Origin: an uncultured Alphaproteobacteria bacterium
GTDB taxonomy: Bacteria > Pseudomonadota > Alphaproteobacteria > Micavibrionales > Micavibrionaceae
Assembly: GCA_900696495.1 (NCBI GenBank)
Contig: CAADGI010000017.1
Span: forward strand, 1-64,000
Direction of reading: 5' to 3'
Length of the DNA stretch: 64,000 bases
Positions 45,712 through 55,125 of this stretch are shown here, in pieces. A program made the translations under genes and the position numbers. A model generated the notes under the pieces. The model was not told the DNA's origin. It did no database searches and saw only the letters and a program-made list of their open reading frames with translations. Position 1 is the first letter of the stretch, and each line of letters starts with the position of its first letter.

Positions 45712-46754
45712 GCGGCGTCGGAATATGCGGCGGATAAATTACTGAAGACGCCTTTTTCCGTGATGTAGCCAGTGACGAGCCTTGCAGGTGTGATATCAAA
45801 AGCCGGATTGGAAACAGGCGAGTCAGTGATTTGCGTTTTTCCGTCTTTTCCCTCTATGAAACGAACTTCATCGTAATTGCGCTCCTCAATCGGGATATCC
45901 ATCCCGCTTTCAAGCGAAGCATCAAATGTCGTGTAAGGCAGCGCCACGTAAAAAGGCACATTATTGTCATGCGCGGCCAGCGCCTTCAGGTAGGTCCCGA
46001 TCTTGTTCGCGACATCGCCATTGCGCGTGACACGGTCGGCGCCAACGAAAACGAGTTCGACCTTGCCCTGCTGCATCAGCAGGCCGCCGGCATTGTCGGT
46101 GATCACCGTATGCGGCACACCGTGCTGGGCCAGCTCATAGGCGGTTAAAGCGCCCTGGTTACGGGGCCGCGTCTCATCCACCCAGACATGAACTGCAATG
46201 CCCTCATCATGCGCGCGATAAATTGGCGAGGTGGCCGTGCCGTAATCGACGGTCGCCAGCCAGCCCGCGTTGCAATGAGTGAGGATATTTACGCTCTTAT
46301 TCTTTTTCGCAAGAGCCTTAATAAGCAGCAGGCCATGTTCGCCGATGGCGCTATTAATCGCCACATCCTCGTCGCATAGCTCTGCAGCGCGTTTATAAGC
46401 GGCCTCAATGCGGTCCTTGCCCTGAAATGGTTGTACCGCCGCCTTCATTTTATCGAGCGCCCAGCGCAGATTTATAGCTGTGGGCCGCGTTTCCAGCAGC
46501 TTTTTATAATTTTTCTCAAGTGAAGCATCGGATGCATCTTCGCGAAGGGCAAGACACAGGCCATATGCCGCCGTCATAGCTAAAAGTGGGGCGCCGCGGG
46601 TCCACATATCTTTTATTGCCGCCGCCGCCTGATCTGCGTTCGTTATTTCGACGATTTCAAGCTTCCACGGCAATTTGCGCTGGTCGAAAATATGAAATGA
46701 CCAGCCGTTTTCAGAAAGCCAGATGGAGCGGTGTGCGACGCCGTCGATTTTCAT
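45708..46754 (-). CDS. mtnA: S-methyl-5-thioribose-1-phosphate isomerase
   Basis: This enzyme turns methylthioribose-1-phosphate into methylthioribulose-1-phosphate in methionine salvage. The 348-residue protein is of normal family length. The catalytic cysteine lies in LTHCNAGWLATVDYG and the acid residue in VITDNAGG; MWTRGAPLLAMTAAYG near the N-terminus is also conserved. It is the last gene of a five-gene leftward operon, each gene overlapping the next by 4 bases. Confidence 0.95.
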   Translation of the reverse strand: MKIDGVAHRSIWLSENGWSFHIFDQRKLPWKLEIVEITNADQAAAAIKDMWTRGAPLLAMTAAYGLCLALREDASDASLEKNYKKLLETRPTAINLRWALDKMKAAVQPFQGKDRIEAAYKRAAELCDEDVAINSAIGEHGLLLIKALAKKNKSVNILTHCNAGWLATVDYGTATSPIYRAHDEGIAVHVWVDETRPRNQGALTAYELAQHGVPHTVITDNAGGLLMQQGKVELVFVGADRVTRNGDVANKIGTYLKALAAHDNNVPFYVALPYTTFDASLESGMDIPIEERNYDEVRFIEGKDGKTQITDSPVSNPAFDITPARLVTGYITEKGVFSNLSAAYSDAA

Positions 46755-48022
46755 TTAATCGCCTTCGTGACGTCGGAAATGGTTTTGAATTTTTCCCGGT
46801 TTACAAGCAGTTCACGGCCAAATTCCAGCGCCCTGCGCTCGCAGGCGGCGCGGATTTCCGTGTCTTCAATAGATTCAAAATCCTCCACATGCGCGAGGCC
46901 GAGAATGCGGCGGATCATCTTGCAGCCCGCAAAACCGAGCGTATCATCCCAGATTTTCTCCATGCGCCGAATGTAGGCATTGGCGGAAAGATCAGGCGAA
47001 TCTTCATAAAGACGCGGGTTCAGCACATCACCGCCCGGGTTCTTAGGGTTGCGTTTTGCGCTCAGAGCCGCGAATTCATCGGCAAAAATCTGCCAGAGCG
47101 TTTCCGCCTGCTGCAAAATCCATTTCGCGTACTTCTGGCGTTCACCGGGCGTTTTTTCATGGCCTTCCTGGGAAAAATACGCCAGGAAGAGGTTCGCCAG
47201 CACCGCACCAACATCGAAACCTATAGGTCCGTAGAACGCAAATTCCGGGTCAATGGCGCAAGTATCGTCTTCCGTCACCATGACCGAACCCGTATGCAGA
47301 TCGCCATGAAGCAAGGCCTCGGCATTATTCTGGAACCGCCATTTCATCTCCTGCACGGCGAGTTTCAATTCCGTATCGCGGCGAAATTCCAGCGCGATGT
47401 CATTCAGCTGCCCGGTATTTCGGTTCATCGGCGCATTGAAATAAGGTTCGTCAAAAATCAGGTCTTCGCTGATTTTGCACATCGCCGTATTGGTCAGGAA
47501 GGCAGCGATCTTTTGTTTCTTCTCCGCTGCCGGCAGGTGCAGATCAGATGTATGGAACAGCGTATGGGCAAGAAATTTTCCGAGATGCTCCGCCATTTTC
47601 GGGTAAGTGATGCCGCGGATCAGGCCCTTGCGCAGGATGATGTGCGGCGAGAGATATTCCATGACGGTCAACGCCATCACTTCGTCATGCGCGTAGATTT
47701 CGGGCACGTAATCCGCCGCCCATTTTGCCTGTTCCACCAGTGCCAGATGCTCGAAATGCGCACGCGCCAACGGCAACGGCCAGCTTTCGCCGACGAGACG
47801 GACATAAGGCAGCGCCTGCTTTACTATTACTGCGCCTTTTGGTCCTTCAATGATAAAAACAAGGTTGAGGTTGCCATCGCCGACTTCGCGGGATTGCCAC
47901 TCCGTTGGCTTTCCACCTAATTTTGCGGCGATTTTTTTGAACCCGGTCAGATAATCAACAACGCCCTCCGAGGTGAGAGCGTGATAACCTGTCGGTGTAG
48001 CGAGTTTAAGCTTCGCTGTCAT
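46751..48022 (-). CDS. mtnK: S-methyl-5-thioribose kinase
   Basis: This 423-residue kinase phosphorylates methylthioribose for MtnA. It has the protein-kinase-like fold: the lysine in GAVIVKQALPYVR, the catalytic loop LLHGDLHTGSVMV and the metal-binding IDPEFAFYGPIGFD. Its presence implies that methylthioadenosine is first hydrolysed to methylthioribose by an MtnN-type nucleosidase encoded elsewhere. It overlaps mtnC and mtnA by 4 bases each. Confidence 0.95.
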   Translation of the reverse strand: MTAKLKLATPTGYHALTSEGVVDYLTGFKKIAAKLGGKPTEWQSREVGDGNLNLVFIIEGPKGAVIVKQALPYVRLVGESWPLPLARAHFEHLALVEQAKWAADYVPEIYAHDEVMALTVMEYLSPHIILRKGLIRGITYPKMAEHLGKFLAHTLFHTSDLHLPAAEKKQKIAAFLTNTAMCKISEDLIFDEPYFNAPMNRNTGQLNDIALEFRRDTELKLAVQEMKWRFQNNAEALLHGDLHTGSVMVTEDDTCAIDPEFAFYGPIGFDVGAVLANLFLAYFSQEGHEKTPGERQKYAKWILQQAETLWQIFADEFAALSAKRNPKNPGGDVLNPRLYEDSPDLSANAYIRRMEKIWDDTLGFAGCKMIRRILGLAHVEDFESIEDTEIRAACERRALEFGRELLVNREKFKTISDVTKAIK

Positions 48023-48690
48023 GCGGCTTTCTCCTGCAGAGTTATTTCATCGAAATTTTTGACGGAATTCGGCGCCTTGCCGTCGCGGTCAACGAGAATG
48101 GTTTTCATTCCTGCCTTGGCGGCGGCGAAAATTTCCTGCGGATTGTCAGACAAGAATAAAATCGTGCTCGCTGGCGCACCGATTTGGCTGATGATTTTGT
48201 GATATGACTCCGCGTCCAGTTTCGGGCCGGTGGCGGTATCAAAATAACCCGAAAACAGCGGCGTCAGATCACCCTTCGGCGTATGACCGAAAAGCAATTT
48301 TTGCGCGGGAACGGAGCCCGATGAATAAACATATAATTTAATACCTGCCGCGTGCCAGCGCTGGAGACCTTCCAGCGCATCGTCATATATATGTCCCTTG
48401 AAATCGCCGACAGCGTAACCCTCCTGCCAGATCAGGCCCTGCAAGGCCTTAAGCGGTGTTATTTTCTGGTCCTCGTCGATCCAGCGCTGCAACGTTACGA
48501 TGATTTCATCGATCGACAGTTCAGGATTTTTTTCGATGATGCGTACTTCATCGAGCAACCTTACTACCTGCTTTTCATTCTTGCGCACGAAGGAGGGCAT
48601 TTCCTTGCGCGCATAGGGAAACAGCACATCTTTCACAAAGGAAATCGAACTGGTCGTACCTTCGATATCAGTGACAATCGCGCGTATCAT
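48019..48690 (-). CDS. mtnC: Acireductone synthase (enolase-phosphatase)
   Basis: This 223-residue HAD-family enzyme enolises and dephosphorylates the diketo intermediate of methionine salvage to acireductone. Motif I is VTDIEGTTSSISFVKDVLFP, where the nucleophile Asp and the family-specific extension are visible; VYSSGS and LFLSDNPQEI give motifs II and IV. It overlaps mtnD and mtnK by 4 bases. Confidence 0.95.
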   Translation of the reverse strand: MIRAIVTDIEGTTSSISFVKDVLFPYARKEMPSFVRKNEKQVVRLLDEVRIIEKNPELSIDEIIVTLQRWIDEDQKITPLKALQGLIWQEGYAVGDFKGHIYDDALEGLQRWHAAGIKLYVYSSGSVPAQKLLFGHTPKGDLTPLFSGYFDTATGPKLDAESYHKIISQIGAPASTILFLSDNPQEIFAAAKAGMKTILVDRDGKAPNSVKNFDEITLQEKAA

Positions 48691-49253
48691 GCAGCCTTTG
48701 TCTTGTAAGTTTTGTCGAATTTCGGGAATTCGTCAGCGATCTTGTCGCCGGTGAAATGCGGCACCCAACCTTCTTTATTATCAAAGAAGCGAATGGCGGT
48801 GATATCCGGCTCCGACCCCATATCGAACCAATGCGTTATTCCGGCAGGTACGCTGAGCAGGTCACCGCGCTCGCATAGCGTCATGTAAACCTTGCCGTTC
48901 ACGCGCAGGTAAAAAATGCCCGCGCCCTCGACAAAGAAACGCACCTCGTCCTCGCTATGCGTGTGCTCATTCAGGAACTTGGCGCGGATAGCGGGCTTGT
49001 CCGGCGTTGCGTCATTGACGCGCAGGATATCAACGGTCTGGTAACCGCCGATTTTCTTGATACGCTCGATATCATTATTATAGGCTTCGATCACTTCGGC
49101 ATCTGCCGCGTCTTTCGCGAACTGCTTCGACGCTTCCCAGCGCTCGAAAGTGACATTAATCGCATTCAGCGCCTCGCGCATTTTCGCTGCATCTGTCGTA
49201 TCGAGATCGGGTTTCGACGGATCATTATCCGGGTAAATCGTCAGCCTGCTCAT
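48687..49253 (-). CDS. mtnD: Acireductone dioxygenase
   Basis: This 188-residue cupin oxidises acireductone; with iron it yields the keto-acid precursor of methionine, with nickel an off-pathway product. The metal ligands lie in NEHTHSEDEVRFFVEG (H, H, E) and a later histidine in AGITHWFDMG. Length and motif order are standard. It overlaps mtnB and mtnC by 4 bases. Confidence 0.96.
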   Translation of the reverse strand: MSRLTIYPDNDPSKPDLDTTDAAKMREALNAINVTFERWEASKQFAKDAADAEVIEAYNNDIERIKKIGGYQTVDILRVNDATPDKPAIRAKFLNEHTHSEDEVRFFVEGAGIFYLRVNGKVYMTLCERGDLLSVPAGITHWFDMGSEPDITAIRFFDNKEGWVPHFTGDKIADEFPKFDKTYKTKAA

Positions 49254-49870
49254 GTTTTTGCTCCTGCCTTGATTTTCATGGTTTCCATTTCACACGCGAG
49301 AAGATATTCGAAACCCTCGGCGATACGCTCCGCCTCGGCCATATCCCTGCCCCAGACATAAAACCCGTGTTCACGGATTAAATAGGCCGGCACGCCTTTC
49401 CTGAACCTGTCTTCAAGCGCCTCGCTCAGCGCTTGAATGTCCTGTGAATTATCAACCACGGGCACACTGATACTCGCGTCATGCGTTTTGATGCCGGGCA
49501 TGACTTTCAGCATTTCATTACCCATCAGGATAATATCGTTCAGAGGGTTGAGGCGCGTCACCACTGTTCCCGGCACCGAGTGTACATGGAGAATTGCGCC
49601 CGCTTCTGGGTGCAGCCTGTAAATCTGGGAGTGAAGCACCGTTTCATCGGATGGCTTTTTATCTTCCAGCGGTTTGCCGGCGGCGTCCACCGTCATGATG
49701 TCGGCCTTCGTCAGCTTCCCCTTATGCCTGCCCGAAACCGTGATCGCGATGCGCCCGTCCGGCAGGCGGATGGAATAATTCCCGCTGGTCGCCGGGGCAA
49801 GCCCGCGCCCATCCAGGAACCTGCCTGCATTGATAATGTCCTGAGCGGCCTGATCATATACTGATAACAT
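49250..49870 (-). CDS. mtnB: Methylthioribulose-1-phosphate dehydratase
   Basis: This 206-residue class II aldolase-like enzyme dehydrates methylthioribulose-1-phosphate. LAPATSGNYSIRL and HVHSVPGT carry the phosphate and zinc sites, with the third histidine in REHGFYVWG. It is the first gene of the operon mtnB-mtnD-mtnC-mtnK-mtnA. A near-perfect dyad GGTTT-N9-AAACC lies directly before its start in place of a clear ribosome site; it could influence translation but I saw no known riboswitch. The final aminotransferase (mtnE) and the nucleosidase are not in the window. Confidence 0.94.
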   Translation of the reverse strand: MLSVYDQAAQDIINAGRFLDGRGLAPATSGNYSIRLPDGRIAITVSGRHKGKLTKADIMTVDAAGKPLEDKKPSDETVLHSQIYRLHPEAGAILHVHSVPGTVVTRLNPLNDIILMGNEMLKVMPGIKTHDASISVPVVDNSQDIQALSEALEDRFRKGVPAYLIREHGFYVWGRDMAEAERIAEGFEYLLACEMETMKIKAGAKT

Positions 49871-49959
49871 AGGTTTTTTATAAAGAAACCGGGGCTTTTT
49901 GGCAAATCGGCCCCCTTCTGAGTGGCCAAATCGCCCTTCCCCCTATATATAACGTCGCC

Positions 49960-51825
49960 ATGAGCGAGCTTATTCTTACAATTGAAGACGCGACGGTCCT
50001 GATCGGCGGCAAGCCGTTCTTCGAGAACCTGACCTTTCACATCCATAAGGGCCGGAAAATCGCCCTGGTGGGCAAGAATGGCGCGGGCAAGACGACTCTC
50101 ATGAACCTGATTACCGGCGACCGGGAAATCGACGATGGCCGCCGCTGGCTGTTCGCGGGCACAACGATCGGCTACATGCAGCAGCATATCGATCCCCTGC
50201 CCGGCCAGACGATCCGCGATTTCGTGTTCGCGGGGATGAAAAAGAGCACCGAGGAATGGGACCAGTCCTACAAGATCGAGATGATCGTCGAGCCGCTTGG
50301 CCTCCGGGCTGATGAGCGTATGGATAGTTTATCCGGTGGATTACTGCGCCGGGCGGCACTGGCAAGGGCATTGGTAGAGGAACCGGACATTTTGCTGCTG
50401 GACGAGCCTACCAACCATATGGACCTCGAGGTCATTCAATGGCTGGAAAGTTATTTGAAATACTACGCGGGCGCGGTGATCTGCGTTTCGCACGACCGCA
50501 CGTTTCTTGCCAATATTTCCGACAACGTGTTCTGGCTGGACCGCGGAAAGCTTCGCATCAGCCCGGAAGGATTTGGAAAATTCGATGAATGGTCCCAGTC
50601 TCTTTATGATCTTGAAGCGCGGCAGCTCCACAACCGCGAGCAGCGCGTGAAGCTTGAGCTTGAATGGGCCAACCGGGGCGTGAAAGCACGGGTTAAACGC
50701 AATGTACGCAGGCAATCCTTAGCGCGTGAAGCAGCAGCGCAGCTTGAGGCTGATCAGAAATCCTATAAAAAAGCGACGAGAGCGATTAAATTCCCGCCGC
50801 CGGACGTCGAGGAATCTTCCCTCAACGTGGCGGAGTTCATCAATGCGAGGAAATCCTTTATCAATCCCGACACTGGCCAGAAAAAAATGATACTGGATAA
50901 ATTCACGCTCAGGGTAAAACGCCGGGACCGCGTCGGGATACTGGGGCGGAACGGCTCCGGCAAGACGTCTTTCCTGAAGCTCCTGATCGGCGAATTGGAG
51001 GCTGACGGCGGCAAGGTCAAAATGGCCAAAGATCTGACTTTCAGCTATTTCGACCAAAAACGCTCGACGCTCGACAATACAAAAACGCTGCAGGAAACGC
51101 TATGTGTGAGTGGAAGTGATCACCTTGATGTGCGCGGCAAATACCGCCATGTCTGCGGCTATTTGAAAGACTTTTTATTCGAGCCGGAAGATGCATGGCG
51201 CAAGGTTTCGACATTGTCGGGCGGCCAGAAAAACCGCCTGATGCTGGCCAAGGTTCTTGCCAATCCAGGCAGCTTCCTTATTCTCGACGAACCCACAAAC
51301 GATCTCGACATGGATACGCTCGATATGCTTGAGAATATCCTGACATCCTTTGACGGGACGATTTTTGTAGTTTCCCACGACCGCGATTTCCTTGATCAAG
51401 TCGTCAATAAACTCCTCGTATTCGAAGGTGATGGAAAAATCGAAACAATTATCGGCGGTTATAGCGATTATCTTGAATATAAAAAGGGCGAGGAACCGCC
51501 TGCGCCGAAAATTGAAGTCAAAAACAAGAAAGAAGAGAAAAAACCAGTCGCAGATTCTACGCCAACGCCAAACAAAGTCGCTTCAAAACTATCCTACAAA
51601 CTACAATATGAACTCGACCGCCTGCCGCGCAAAATAAAGGAATATGAAACGGAATTTGCAGAGCTGCAGAAAACCATGGCCGACCCGGATCTTTATTCCC
51701 GCGATCCCGGGGTGTTCTATGACACAGCCAAACGCCACGCCGAGGTGAAAGAAGCGCTTGAGCTGGCCGAAAACCGCTGGCTGGAACTCGAGGATATGCG
51801 CATGAAGCTGGAGGACAAGGCTTGA
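49960..51825 (+). CDS. uup: ABC-F ATPase, Uup type
   Basis: This 621-residue soluble protein has two ABC domains: the first with GKNGAGKTT near residue 41 and LSGGLLRRAAL, the second with GRNGSGKTS near residue 329 and LSGGQKNRL. Both Walker B segments read LLDEPTNHMDL and LILDEPTNDLDM. An ABC-F linker lies between them. A C-terminal basic, coiled-coil domain of about 100 residues is the mark of Uup. ABC-F proteins act on ribosomes; Uup also links to DNA transposon excision. Its stop overlaps the TTG of the next gene. Confidence 0.9.
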   Translation: MSELILTIEDATVLIGGKPFFENLTFHIHKGRKIALVGKNGAGKTTLMNLITGDREIDDGRRWLFAGTTIGYMQQHIDPLPGQTIRDFVFAGMKKSTEEWDQSYKIEMIVEPLGLRADERMDSLSGGLLRRAALARALVEEPDILLLDEPTNHMDLEVIQWLESYLKYYAGAVICVSHDRTFLANISDNVFWLDRGKLRISPEGFGKFDEWSQSLYDLEARQLHNREQRVKLELEWANRGVKARVKRNVRRQSLAREAAAQLEADQKSYKKATRAIKFPPPDVEESSLNVAEFINARKSFINPDTGQKKMILDKFTLRVKRRDRVGILGRNGSGKTSFLKLLIGELEADGGKVKMAKDLTFSYFDQKRSTLDNTKTLQETLCVSGSDHLDVRGKYRHVCGYLKDFLFEPEDAWRKVSTLSGGQKNRLMLAKVLANPGSFLILDEPTNDLDMDTLDMLENILTSFDGTIFVVSHDRDFLDQVVNKLLVFEGDGKIETIIGGYSDYLEYKKGEEPPAPKIEVKNKKEEKKPVADSTPTPNKVASKLSYKLQYELDRLPRKIKEYETEFAELQKTMADPDLYSRDPGVFYDTAKRHAEVKEALELAENRWLELEDMRMKLEDKA

Positions 51826-52088
51826 GCTGGACCGTCTATATCCTGCAATGTGCCGATGGGACACTCTATACCGGCGTTACCAACGACCTCGACGCCCGCC
51901 TGAAAAAACATACCGACGGGACCGGGGCCAAATATACGCGTGGGCGCGGGCCTTTTAAACTTCTGCTGTCCGAAGCCTATCCTTCCCGAGGGGCGGCCCA
52001 GACACGGGAAGCAAAGATCAAAGCCCTCAAAAAAGAGCAGAAAATGGCCATAATCGCGCAAAAGCGGCGTAAAAAAGCAGTTCCCTAA
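51822..52088 (+). CDS. GIY-YIG nuclease-like protein (UPF0213)
   Basis: This 88-residue single-domain protein has the GIY-YIG core VYILQCADGTLYTGVTND, the arginine in LDARLKKH, TRGRGPFKLL and the glutamate in TREAKIKAL. It is typical of the small UPF0213 group. The start is a TTG that overlaps the ABC-F stop, with GGAGG upstream, so translation is coupled. Its biological substrate is not known. Confidence 0.88.
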   Translation: MSWTVYILQCADGTLYTGVTNDLDARLKKHTDGTGAKYTRGRGPFKLLLSEAYPSRGAAQTREAKIKALKKEQKMAIIAQKRRKKAVP

Positions 52089-52118
52089 ACCTAAAAAATG
52101 CCCTATTTTCAGGGCGCT

Positions 52119-53177
52119 ATGACTTCACAGATCAAAATCGGCAACCGCAAGATCGGCCAGGGCGAAAAATGTTTCGTCATCGCCGAGGTCGCGCAGGCGC
52201 ATGAGGGCTCGCTCGGCCAGGCGCATGCTTTCATAGATGCGGCGGCCGCAGCCGGGGCGGACGCAATCAAGTTCCAGACTCATATCGCCGCCGCCGAGAG
52301 CACCCGCGACGAGCAATTCCGTGTCCCCATGAGCGGACAGGACAAAACGCGCTATGATTACTGGAAGCGCATGGAGTTCACCCCTGAGCAGTGGGCCGCT
52401 CTGGCCGCGCATGCCAAAGAGGCAGGCCTGATCTTCTTAAGTTCGGCGTTTTCTGTCGAAGCCGTTGAGTTGCTCAAAAAAATCGGTATGCCGGCGTGGA
52501 AAATCGGCTCGGGCGAATTCCGCTCCGCCGAACTGATGGCGGCGATGGTGAAAACGAAAAAGCCGATTCTGCTCAGCACCGGCATGAGCCGTTATGACGA
52601 AGTCAAAGACGCGGTCAAAACTTTCCAGCAGGCAAAGGTGCCCTTTGCGCTTCTGCAATGTACCAGCAATTACCCGACTTCGCTTGAAGATGTGGGCCTC
52701 AACGTGATTGAGGAATACCGCACGCGCTATAAATGCCCTGTGGGCCTCTCCGACCACTCCGGCACATCTTATCCTTCGCTGGCGGCGATGGCGCAGGACG
52801 CGAATATCCTTGAACTGCATGTGACTTTCGACCATCTGGCCTATGGCCCGGATGTCCCGGCTTCCGTCACGTTCGACGAACTGGCCTTCATCTGCGATGC
52901 GCGCGATGCGTTCCATGTCATGGCAAAAAATCCTGTCGACAAGGACAAGATGGCCGTGAAAATGGAAAAAATGCGCGGCCTGTTCACCAAGAGCGTCGCG
53001 CTTGTGTCGCCGCAGAAAAAAGGCACCATCATCAGCGTCGAAATGCTCGCCCCGAAAAAACCTGGCACGGGCATTCCATTCACTGAAAAATATCAACTCG
53101 TTGGTTTGCGTCTTAAACGCGACGTTCCATCCGACAGGTTGCTGACATGGGAGGATATAGACCGTGCCCGGGCGTAA
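52119..53177 (+). CDS. neuB: Sialic-acid-type synthase (NeuB family)
   Basis: This 352-residue enzyme condenses phosphoenolpyruvate with an N-acetylmannosamine-type sugar to make a nonulosonic acid. The TIM-barrel part has CFVIAEVAQAHEGSL near the N-terminus, ADAIKFQTH, and later GLSDHSGTSYPSLAA; a C-terminal SAF (antifreeze-like) domain begins near GLFTKSVALV. The ATG at 52119 is chosen over 52098, which extends before the family start. It overlaps neuC by 14 bases, and together they imply a sialic- or legionaminic-type sugar. Confidence 0.92.
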   Translation: MTSQIKIGNRKIGQGEKCFVIAEVAQAHEGSLGQAHAFIDAAAAAGADAIKFQTHIAAAESTRDEQFRVPMSGQDKTRYDYWKRMEFTPEQWAALAAHAKEAGLIFLSSAFSVEAVELLKKIGMPAWKIGSGEFRSAELMAAMVKTKKPILLSTGMSRYDEVKDAVKTFQQAKVPFALLQCTSNYPTSLEDVGLNVIEEYRTRYKCPVGLSDHSGTSYPSLAAMAQDANILELHVTFDHLAYGPDVPASVTFDELAFICDARDAFHVMAKNPVDKDKMAVKMEKMRGLFTKSVALVSPQKKGTIISVEMLAPKKPGTGIPFTEKYQLVGLRLKRDVPSDRLLTWEDIDRARA

Positions 53178-54318
53178 GATCTGCGTCGTCCTGACGGCGC
53201 GCACCAGCTATGCGAAAATCCAGCCAATCCTGGAGGCGATCAAGGGCAATAAGGATCTTGAATTGCAGGTTGTCTGCGCAGCATCCGCCGTTCGGGAACG
53301 CTATGGCAATACCGACAAAATGGTCGAGCGCGATGGATTCACGATCAATGAGCGCGTTTATAATGTGCTTGAAGGCGAAACGCTGTTGACCTCGGCGAAA
53401 GCAACCGGGATCGGTATTGTTGAATTTTCCGGCACGTTTCACAGGCTCAAGCCTGATGCCGTGCTGGTCATGGCCGACCGCTACGAAATTCTCTCTGCCG
53501 CTATTGCCGCCGCCTATCTCAACATACCGCTCGTTCATGTGCAGGGCGGCGAAGTTTCCGGCAATATAGATGAAAAAGTGCGCCATGCGGTGACAAAACT
53601 GGCTGACATTCATTTCCCGGCAACGGAAAAGGCTGCCGAGAATATCGTGCGCATGGGCGAGAATCCGGAAAAAGTTTTCCATGTCGGCTGCCCGTCCATC
53701 GATCTCGCGAAGAAAGTCGTCGAAAACCCTACCCTTGATTTCGACATTTACAAAAAATACGGCGGTGTCGGTGAAACGCCTGATTTATCGGGTGGATATT
53801 ATATTGTTATGCAACACTCGGTGACGACGGAACCGGAAGACAGCCGCAAGCAAATCGAGCAGACCCTGCATGCCATGAACCGCGTCAAAAAACCGGTACT
53901 CTGGTTCTGGCCGAACGTCGATGCGGGCGGCGATGATGTTTCCAAAGGAATTCGCTCCTTCCGTGAAAATGAAAAACCCGATCATATGCACTTCATCAAA
54001 AATATGAGCCCGCCGGATTTCATGCGCGTGCTGCATGGCTCGCTCGGTATTATAGGCAATTCCAGCGTCGCTATCCGCGAGGCTTCATTCCTCGGAACGC
54101 CAGCCGTCAATGTCGGCTCGCGCCAGAACGCCCGTGAACGCGGCCCGAATGTCGTCGATGTCGGTTATAACGAGAACGAAATCTACAATGCCGTTATCAA
54201 GCATTGCGGCGGGAAATCCAAATCCTCGCCGCTTTACGGCGAAGGCAATGCCGGCCAAAAGATCGCGAATATCCTCGCGAAAACGCCGCTCAGTTTCACG
54301 AAAACCCTCAATTACTGA
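53164..54318 (+). CDS. neuC: UDP-GlcNAc 2-epimerase, hydrolysing (NeuC type)
   Basis: This 384-residue GT-B-fold enzyme releases N-acetylmannosamine (or a related amino sugar) from UDP-GlcNAc for the NeuB step. It begins KICVVLTARTSYAKIQPIL. VHVQGGEVSGNIDEKVRHA carries the catalytic segment, and GNSSVAIREASFLGTPAVNVG the UDP site. It starts at a GTG overlapping neuB by 14 bases and ends by running 11 bases into the convergent cytidylyltransferase gene. Confidence 0.9.
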   Translation: MPGRKICVVLTARTSYAKIQPILEAIKGNKDLELQVVCAASAVRERYGNTDKMVERDGFTINERVYNVLEGETLLTSAKATGIGIVEFSGTFHRLKPDAVLVMADRYEILSAAIAAAYLNIPLVHVQGGEVSGNIDEKVRHAVTKLADIHFPATEKAAENIVRMGENPEKVFHVGCPSIDLAKKVVENPTLDFDIYKKYGGVGETPDLSGGYYIVMQHSVTTEPEDSRKQIEQTLHAMNRVKKPVLWFWPNVDAGGDDVSKGIRSFRENEKPDHMHFIKNMSPPDFMRVLHGSLGIIGNSSVAIREASFLGTPAVNVGSRQNARERGPNVVDVGYNENEIYNAVIKHCGGKSKSSPLYGEGNAGQKIANILAKTPLSFTKTLNY

Positions 54319-55021
54319 TTTTATATTTCAGCCACGCTTCGGTGAGCTCGAAATCAAACGGCGTGTCGATGTTGAAGGCGCGCTCTTCCGGAACCTTATA
54401 ACCCCTGGCATCGTTTCCATACAAAGACCCGGCTTTTACAACAGATGTCCGCAAGGCGTAAACCGCGCCAGTGCGCCAGTACAAGGGTTCAAAATTCTGA
54501 CGCATCACGCCTGAGGTGTTTTTTTCTACATAAGGAGTGATCTTCTGATCACCTTCATGCATCTTGTACAGTGTCCTGGGATGGCGTCCGCCCACTTCCG
54601 TAACAGTAATGGCGCTGTCAGCACCAGAGGAAATCAGCAGGTCCAGCGTGCCGTCCACATCCTCGACAGAACGCAACGGGCAGGTGGGTTGAAGGATACA
54701 AACATAATCGTAACGTTCACCCATGCTCTCAAGAAATTTCAGCGCATGGTTAACTACGTCAATCTGTTTGGCAGTATCGGTCGCAAGCTCGGAAGGACGA
54801 ATAAAAGGCACGCTGGCGCCATGCTGTGTAGCAACGCGAGCGATTTCCTCGCTGTCGGTCGAGACCACAACCTTCTTGATCAGCTTGCTCTGGCGCGCGA
54901 CATCGACGCTCCAGCCGATCAGGGGCTTGCCATGGAGTAGCTTGATGTTCTTGCCCGGCACGCCCTTGGAGCCACCACGGGCGTTAATAAGGCAAAGTAT
55001 TGAATTATTTGATTTTTTCAC
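54308..55021 (-). CDS. neuA: CMP-nonulosonate cytidylyltransferase (NeuA-like)
   Basis: This 237-residue enzyme activates the nonulosonic acid with CTP. LCLINARGGSKGVPGKNIK near residue 9 is the CTP loop, and VVVSTDSEEIARVA with the ILQPTCPLRSVEDVDGT segment completes the family pattern. It is single-domain, of LegF/PtmB size, and so could make CMP-legionaminate as well as CMP-Neu5Ac. It starts at a GTG and is convergent with neuC, with 11 bases shared. Confidence 0.9.
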   Translation of the reverse strand: MKKSNNSILCLINARGGSKGVPGKNIKLLHGKPLIGWSVDVARQSKLIKKVVVSTDSEEIARVATQHGASVPFIRPSELATDTAKQIDVVNHALKFLESMGERYDYVCILQPTCPLRSVEDVDGTLDLLISSGADSAITVTEVGGRHPRTLYKMHEGDQKITPYVEKNTSGVMRQNFEPLYWRTGAVYALRTSVVKAGSLYGNDARGYKVPEERAFNIDTPFDFELTEAWLKYKISN

Positions 55022-55125
55022 AGGTTTAATCCATTGCTAAGCTGTCCCACACTACCCCAGCCTTCCTTGACAAAGCAATGAAATCCTGAGCAAATTTAGC
55101 GCCAAGCTGCAAGCCGTGATGCTGT

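Noticed and set aside
46586-47920. A 444-residue open frame on the plus strand opposite mtnK and mtnA
   Set aside because: Both genes on the other strand are clear family members; the frame is rich in Arg, Phe and His as antisense frames tend to be, and lacks any motif.
49871-49959. Riboswitch before the methionine-salvage operon
   Set aside because: The 89-base gap holds short dyads but no recognisable SAM-type riboswitch core.
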